Made by a program: the position numbers and the translations under genes
The notes under the pieces: model-generated
What the model was told of the DNA's origin: nothing
The model's input: the letters and a program-made list of their open reading frames with translations, nothing else
Databases searched by the model: none
NCBI GenBank assembly: GCA_913057245.1
Contig: CAJXNH010000013.1
Span: 31,933-95,932 of the forward strand
Direction: 5' to 3'
Source of the DNA: an uncultured Phaeodactylibacter sp.
GTDB taxonomy: Bacteria; Bacteroidota; Bacteroidia; Chitinophagales; Saprospiraceae
Length of the DNA stretch: 64,000 nt
Shown: one piece after another, positions 59,758-64,000 of the stretch
How positions within the stretch are numbered: position 1 is the first letter of the stretch
Layout of the letters: every line of letters begins with the position of its first letter

Positions 59758-61641
59758 ATGCAAAAACTGTCCTGCTTAATCACGCTATGCTTTATTTTTT
59801 TGGCTTCTAATCCAGGCTACACCCAGTGTTCAATGGCAACAATTGCTTTCGATGATTTACTTGCATCTGGCACTACCGTTGTAGAGGCCCGGGTTAAAAG
59901 CGCCACCCCTTTCTGGGGGAGTGCAGGGGAAATGATTTACACACGCTATGAACTGGAGGTTTACCAAGTTTTCAAAGGGAACGCCCGGCGTTCAATTGAC
60001 TTGGTTGCACTCGGAGGTGTGGTGGGTGATGCGGCCATTCAAGTCGCTCCTTCCACCGACCTTCAGGTTAATGATGTAGGGATTTTCGCCCTTAAGCCTT
60101 CAGTCTACAATCTACCTCTCGGATACGGGCAAGCCCTGCAATCCGTTGTGCCACAGGGCGCCTTAGTTACATACGATCCAACTGCTGAAGAAGCCTACCT
60201 GCTAAATGGGAAGACCATGTCGCGGGCAGCAGTGTATGAAGCAGTGGCATCGGCGGTGGGTGCTATTCCTGTCCGGGTCAGCTCATTTCCGGCTCCGGCG
60301 CTAAACCGCATTACGATGCCTCAGATCGATTCCATCACGCCCGAATGGGTAGCGGCAGGGGTCGGTGATGTGGTAACCATTCATGGTGAAAACTTTGGTG
60401 AAGGCACAGGCACTATATTCTTCCGGGATGCAGACCGGGGCGGTCAGGGCTATACCGCAGCCCTTCCCTGGCATATCGTTTCCTGGACCACAACAGCGAT
60501 TGAGATTAAGGTTCCCCATAAAGCAGGGACAGGCACTCCTTTGATGCTTACGAGTTCCGGTGGCATTGGGTTCAGCCCTTTCCCTGTCAACGTTGCCTAT
60601 GCCTATAATAATGTGATGAGCTCCGGGGCATTCCACGAACCCAAGCTTATCGACCACAACAGCCGGGATGACGGAGGTTACCTGTTTACCCTCAGTAACA
60701 ATACGGACTATAATGGCGTATCCCTGGCATCAGTGGAGGGGGTACTCGAAGCCCTCAATGCCGCTGCCGGTGCCTGGCAGGATTCTATAGGGCTGCCGAT
60801 TTATATAGGCGATGATTGTCCGATGGTCTCCGAATCAGTCAACGGCAGTTCCAATGATGGGCAAAATGTCATCAGTTTTGACCACAATGAATGGGATATC
60901 CGGGAGCAGCTCGGAGAACAAGTGCTCGCTGCCACCATCTCCCGCTACGCCCGTTGCGGTGACTCAGAGTGGGAGCTGACTGATGTGGATATGGTCATTC
61001 GGCGGGGCGCGGCGCATAATGAAACAGATGATGTGGTCTGGTCTTTCAGCGGGACCCCTGCTGCTAATGAGCTGGACTTCCAGTCAGTGGTGCTGCACGA
61101 ACTTGGACATGCGCTTCAGCTGCAGCATGTGGTCAACCCGGACGGTGTTATGCACTACGCCGCTACCTTTGGCGCTACTCACCATGAACTGGGTTTCGAA
61201 GATGACATAGCCGGTGGGTTGCATGCGATGATGGAAAGCCGGGCCTACAGCCCTCCGGCGCTTTCCTGTTTCCCGGTGGAGCATTTCGACCGTCAGCGCC
61301 GGTTAGGGAAGTACAACCCCGGCCACTCCTGCGCACCAGAAGATGATGGACTTGGGATAGAGGGCCTGCAAGCTGGCAGCGCGGACTACGAGCTGAAAGT
61401 ATTCCCTAACCCCAAACCAAAAGACACCCCCTTGCAACTATCTGTTTATATGGAAGCGTCAGGTGAAGTGTCGCTTTTGCTATTCAGCAATAACGGTCAG
61501 CTGATTGCACAGCGCCAAGTGCAGCTTGCACAAGGCAGGCACACCCTTGAGTGGCCTTTACCTGACGTACCTTCCGGATTTTATCAGTTACTGGTTCAGC
61601 TTGATCACGACCGAATACCAGTAAAGCTTGTGATACCTTAA
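59758..61641 (+). CDS. T9SS-secreted metzincin-like metalloprotease with IPT/TIG domain
   Basis: The 627-residue protein has a signal peptide (residues 1-23), a domain of unknown type to about 180, and an IPT/TIG Ig-like domain (about 188-280, IDSITPEWVAAGVGDVVTIHGENFGEGTGTI). The protease domain (about 285-500) holds HELGHALQLQH with His447, His451, His457 and Glu448, and a Met-turn-like VMHYAA (Met465). The position normally Gly in HExxHxxGxxH is Gln454, which is unusual. Residues about 550-627 (VFPNPKPKDTPLQLSV, VPSGFYQLLVQLD, PVKLVIP) are a T9SS type A sorting domain. It is probably a secreted or surface endopeptidase. It ends before a terminator. Confidence 0.88.
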   Translation: MQKLSCLITLCFIFLASNPGYTQCSMATIAFDDLLASGTTVVEARVKSATPFWGSAGEMIYTRYELEVYQVFKGNARRSIDLVALGGVVGDAAIQVAPSTDLQVNDVGIFALKPSVYNLPLGYGQALQSVVPQGALVTYDPTAEEAYLLNGKTMSRAAVYEAVASAVGAIPVRVSSFPAPALNRITMPQIDSITPEWVAAGVGDVVTIHGENFGEGTGTIFFRDADRGGQGYTAALPWHIVSWTTTAIEIKVPHKAGTGTPLMLTSSGGIGFSPFPVNVAYAYNNVMSSGAFHEPKLIDHNSRDDGGYLFTLSNNTDYNGVSLASVEGVLEALNAAAGAWQDSIGLPIYIGDDCPMVSESVNGSSNDGQNVISFDHNEWDIREQLGEQVLAATISRYARCGDSEWELTDVDMVIRRGAAHNETDDVVWSFSGTPAANELDFQSVVLHELGHALQLQHVVNPDGVMHYAATFGATHHELGFEDDIAGGLHAMMESRAYSPPALSCFPVEHFDRQRRLGKYNPGHSCAPEDDGLGIEGLQAGSADYELKVFPNPKPKDTPLQLSVYMEASGEVSLLLFSNNGQLIAQRQVQLAQGRHTLEWPLPDVPSGFYQLLVQLDHDRIPVKLVIP

Positions 61642-61670
61642 AGATTAGCTTTAAGCAGGCAATTTTTGCG

Positions 61671-61703
61671 CTCCCCGCACCCTTGTTGGTGTCGGGGAGT
61701 TTT
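61671..61703 (+). terminator. Intrinsic terminator of the secreted protease gene
   Basis: CTCCCCG-CACC (61671-61681) and GGTG-T-CGGGGAG (61688-61699) form a stem with TTTTG after it, 30 bases beyond the stop codon. Confidence 0.8.
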
Positions 61704-61963
61704 GCTTTTATGGCACCGCTGCGTAGGTTTGGCAAATTGCACAAAACAGGAAGTGACCACCGGCTATCAATACCAGGGGGCAACCCTCTGCATTTAAGCG
61801 CGATAGCTGCTGGGGTAGAGCTTCCTGCTCTGCTCCAGCTTATCCACGAATTCTACCAGGCTATTCAAGTAGGGCAATTTGTTACGCACACCAACGCTGC
61901 CGGCCGTCTGCCTGATCTGAAGTTTTTCCGTAATTTTAGCCGGAGGCCGATTATCTTACACAC
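61704..61963. other. Intergenic upstream of dinB
   Basis: No gene is recognised; a 120-codon frame spans it and runs into dinB in another frame. TATCTTAC at about 61953 is a poor -7 match. No LexA-type palindrome was recognised by eye upstream of dinB. Confidence 0.4.
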
Positions 61964-63085
61964 ATGGAGTCTAGCCGGAAAATCATTCATATCGATATGG
62001 ATGCCTTTTATGCATCGGTGGAACAGCGCGACCAACCCGAGCTGAAGGGGAAGCCCGTGGCGGTGGGCGGCTCCAGTCTCCGGGGCGTGGTCGCTTCAGC
62101 CAGTTATGAAGCCCGGAAGTACGGCGTGCGCTCGGCTATGCCCAGTGTCACCGCCAAGCGTTTGTGCCCCGACCTGATCTTTGTCAAATCGCGCTTCGAT
62201 GTCTACCGGTCGGTCTCCCAACAGATCCGAGCTATTTTTGAAGACTATACGGAGCTGGTGGAACCGTTGTCGCTCGATGAAGCCTATCTTGATGTCACAG
62301 AGCCACTGCGGGGCCCAAGGTCTGCTACGCTGATTGCCGGGGAGATTCGCAAGCGTATTGAGGCAGAGACGGGGCTGACGGCATCGGCAGGGATATCATT
62401 CAATAAGTTTTTGGCGAAGGTGGCGAGCGACATCAACAAGCCGAACGGTATGAAGGTCATCCCACCGGAAGAAGCCCTGGCGTTTTTGGAAGAATTGGAT
62501 ATTGAAGCCTTCCATGGCATCGGCAAAGTGACGGCCACGAAAATGCGGCGGATGAGCATCTTCAAGGGGCGGGATTTGAAAGCCCTTTCGGAAATTGAGA
62601 TGGTGCAACGGTTCGGTAAAGTAGGGCGGCATTACTACCGCATCGTCCGTGCGGAGGACAACCGCCCGGTCAACCCCAACCGCATCCGCAAATCCATCGG
62701 TGCCGAGCGCACCTTCAAGGAAAACCTGACTAAGGTGGGAGAGATGGAAGAAAAACTGACCTATCTCTGTCAGGTGGTGCATCAGTACATGGAAAAAAGC
62801 GACAACTTTGGACGGACTGTGACGTTAAAAGCCAAAACGCCGGATTTCAAAATCCTGACCCGCAGCCGCACCTTCAATCGCGAAGTGAGAAAAGAGGCCA
62901 CCCTGCTGCGCACCGTTCGGGAGCTCTTGCTCGAGCACCTGGGGGAAATCGGTCAGGTGCGGTTGCTCGGCGTCGCAGTATCTAATCTCTCCAAAGAGCA
63001 GGAAAGCCTGGGTATTCAGCTGGAGCTGGATTTCCCTGGTGCGAAAGGGAGTGCAAACGAATCCAATGGAACTGATCATCTTTGA
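61964..63085 (+). CDS. dinB: DNA polymerase IV
   Basis: This 373-residue Y-family polymerase copies damaged DNA. It has IIHIDMDAFYASVEQRDQPELKGKPVAVGG (first metal Asp), GVVASASYEARKYGVRSAMPSVTAKRLCPDLIFV, EPLSLDEAYLDVTE (DE motif), TGLTASAGISFNKFLAKVASDINKPNG and FHGIGKVTATKMRRM. The little-finger domain follows from about residue 240. No beta-clamp motif is obvious at the end. The next gene, a HAD hydrolase, overlaps by 20 bases. Confidence 0.96.
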   Translation: MESSRKIIHIDMDAFYASVEQRDQPELKGKPVAVGGSSLRGVVASASYEARKYGVRSAMPSVTAKRLCPDLIFVKSRFDVYRSVSQQIRAIFEDYTELVEPLSLDEAYLDVTEPLRGPRSATLIAGEIRKRIEAETGLTASAGISFNKFLAKVASDINKPNGMKVIPPEEALAFLEELDIEAFHGIGKVTATKMRRMSIFKGRDLKALSEIEMVQRFGKVGRHYYRIVRAEDNRPVNPNRIRKSIGAERTFKENLTKVGEMEEKLTYLCQVVHQYMEKSDNFGRTVTLKAKTPDFKILTRSRTFNREVRKEATLLRTVRELLLEHLGEIGQVRLLGVAVSNLSKEQESLGIQLELDFPGAKGSANESNGTDHL

Positions 63086-63761
63086 TGTAGACGGCACCCT
63101 GGTCTACTCTGACAAACGGGACAGCCGCGTCTTTGCCCAAACCTACGAAGCGGTCTACCAAAAACCTTTTCCCAGTATCGACTGGCGCCAATTCCCACAT
63201 GTAACCGACAATATCATCTTCGGCACGGTTATCCGGCAGCATTTTCAACGGACACCCTCCACTGAAGAAACCGCAGATTTCCAGTCTATATATATGGAGG
63301 CGCTGCGCAGGGAAAGGGAAAAGCAGCCTGAGCACTTTCGGGAAGTGCCCGGAGCCCGTCAAGCCATCACGCAGCTGCAGCAAACGGACCGGCTGATCGG
63401 CATCGGCACCGGTGGCTGGAAAACGCCGGCCCACATCAAGCTCTCGCACGTAGGCATTACGGTGGAAGACCGGCTCTTCAGCGGCGGAGACAACAAGCCC
63501 AACCGGGAAGCCATCCTGGAGGAAACCATCGTTGCTGCGGAAGACCTGAATGGCGGCGCACTGTCGAGGATCGTCTACCTGGGGGACGCCGAATGGGATG
63601 TTGCCACCACGCGGAACCTACAGATTGATTTCGTTGGCGTCCGCCGCCTGGGCGATTTGGAAACGCTCCACGCTATCGGGGCAGAGACTGTTATTCAGGA
63701 CTACACCTGTTATGCTACTTTTGAGGCCGCGCTGCAAGCTGCCCGCCCGCCGAAAAAATAA
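63066..63761 (+). CDS. HAD-superfamily hydrolase
   Basis: This 231-residue protein starts MELIIFDVDGTLVYSDKRDS with the nucleophile and acid Asp in DVDGT. Other motifs are a Thr/Ser in IGIGTGG, Lys in NKPNREAILEE and the metal Asp in YLGDAEWDVATTRNL. It is similar to phosphoglycolate phosphatase-like enzymes; the substrate is unknown. The ATG at 63066 lies inside the end of dinB, which suggests coupled translation. Confidence 0.9.
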   Translation: MELIIFDVDGTLVYSDKRDSRVFAQTYEAVYQKPFPSIDWRQFPHVTDNIIFGTVIRQHFQRTPSTEETADFQSIYMEALRREREKQPEHFREVPGARQAITQLQQTDRLIGIGTGGWKTPAHIKLSHVGITVEDRLFSGGDNKPNREAILEETIVAAEDLNGGALSRIVYLGDAEWDVATTRNLQIDFVGVRRLGDLETLHAIGAETVIQDYTCYATFEAALQAARPPKK

Positions 63762-63852
63762 GTCAGACTGGAAACTATTTTGCTCAAGTTCCTGTTTCTC
63801 AGTTATCTGTAAAGCGAGGGGGCGAAAAGAGTGAAAAAAATAAAATTTCTCC

Positions 63853-63884
63853 TTTGTTTTTTTCGCCAAACTGCCCTATATTTG
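63853..63884 (+). promoter_or_regulatory. Bacteroidota -33/-7 promoter of tRNA-Lys
   Basis: TTTG at 63853-63856, a 20-base spacer and TATATTTG at 63877-63884 form a full match to the consensus, with transcription expected near 63891, 35 bases before the tRNA. Confidence 0.8.
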
Positions 63885-63925
63885 CAACGCCTTAAGAAAA
63901 AGGCACCGCAACATAGCCAATTTAG

Positions 63926-64000
63926 GAACCCGTAGCTCAGTTGGCTAGAGCACTTGACTTTTAATCAAGGGGTCCTGGGTTCGAGCCCCAGCGGGTTCAC
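63926..64000 (+). tRNA. tRNA-Lys (anticodon TTT), 3' end at window edge
   Basis: The cloverleaf is complete up to the discriminator region. The acceptor GAACCCG (63926-63932) pairs with CGGGTTC (63992-63998), and the D-arm is GCTCAGTTGGCTAGAGC. The anticodon stem CTTGA/TCAAG encloses loop CTTTTAA with anticodon TTT (63960-63962), and the T-arm CTGGG-TTCGAGC-CCCAG is present. It decodes Lys AAA/AAG. The last bases read AC and the window ends before a CCA can be seen. Confidence 0.96.

Noticed and set aside
1..64000. CRISPR arrays, prophage or insertion sequences
   Set aside because: No spaced direct repeats, transposase or phage structural genes were seen anywhere in the window.

Overview
The window reads as chromosome of a gliding-type Bacteroidota bacterium, probably of the Saprospiria/Lewinella kind (taxon inferred, not tested). 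Support comes from secreted proteins ending in type IX secretion (T9SS) sorting domains, BACON and GEVED domains, gldC, DUF4249 and DUF1573 proteins, a one-chain branched-chain 2-oxoacid dehydrogenase E1, and promoters of the Bacteroidota form TTTG-N19/20-TAnnTTTG. I can read that promoter form ahead of polyprenyl synthetase, SRP RNA, an ArsC-like gene and tRNA-Lys. Most of the window is ordinary housekeeping DNA with short gaps and many intrinsic terminators. I see no CRISPR array, phage or insertion sequence.

1-4.7 kb: a cut-off receiver-PAS-kinase-like protein whose phospho-acceptor His is Tyr, a stand-alone response regulator, polyprenyl synthetase, a GNAT acetyltransferase and acylphosphatase. 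4.8-10.5 kb: a 1913-residue T9SS-secreted M43 metalloprotease with GEVED, FnIII and BACON repeats plus a tandem unit I do not recognise. 10.9-19.6 kb: a 55-residue zinc-ribbon protein, an amidohydrolase, a choline/betaine-type ABC operon whose fused binding domain is circularly permuted, an ABC permease followed by a broken ATPase with a foreign-looking tail and an attC-like hairpin, and cysE.

19.7-38.7 kb: penicillin acylase, yaaA, a DUF1573 protein, the E1 fusion, gamma-glutamyltranspeptidase, a copper-type P-type ATPase, a DUF4249 lipoprotein, gldC, SRP RNA, transaldolase, nucleoside phosphorylase, an ArsC-like protein and a TPR sensor kinase. Two intergenic regions (about 24.06-24.22 and 29.42-29.67 kb) hold plus-strand terminators with no plus-strand gene before them and are candidate small RNAs.

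38.7-64 kb: hemF, a LuxE-like acyl-protein synthetase set, a MoeB-rhodanese fusion, a divergent kinase-fold protein translationally coupled to a lactonase-type beta-propeller, a subtilase with no signal peptide, a dihaem peroxidase, the infC-rpmI-rplT operon (infC appears to start with TTG), clpC, a STAS protein, rnz just behind a terminator, a Crp/Fnr regulator, a second T9SS metalloprotease, dinB, a HAD hydrolase and tRNA-Lys at the right edge.

The leads most worth following are the permuted binding domain, the kinase-fold/lactonase pair, the degenerate histidine kinase, the two candidate small RNAs, the broken ABC gene with its attC-like neighbour, and the unrecognised VYGDD repeat in the giant protease.
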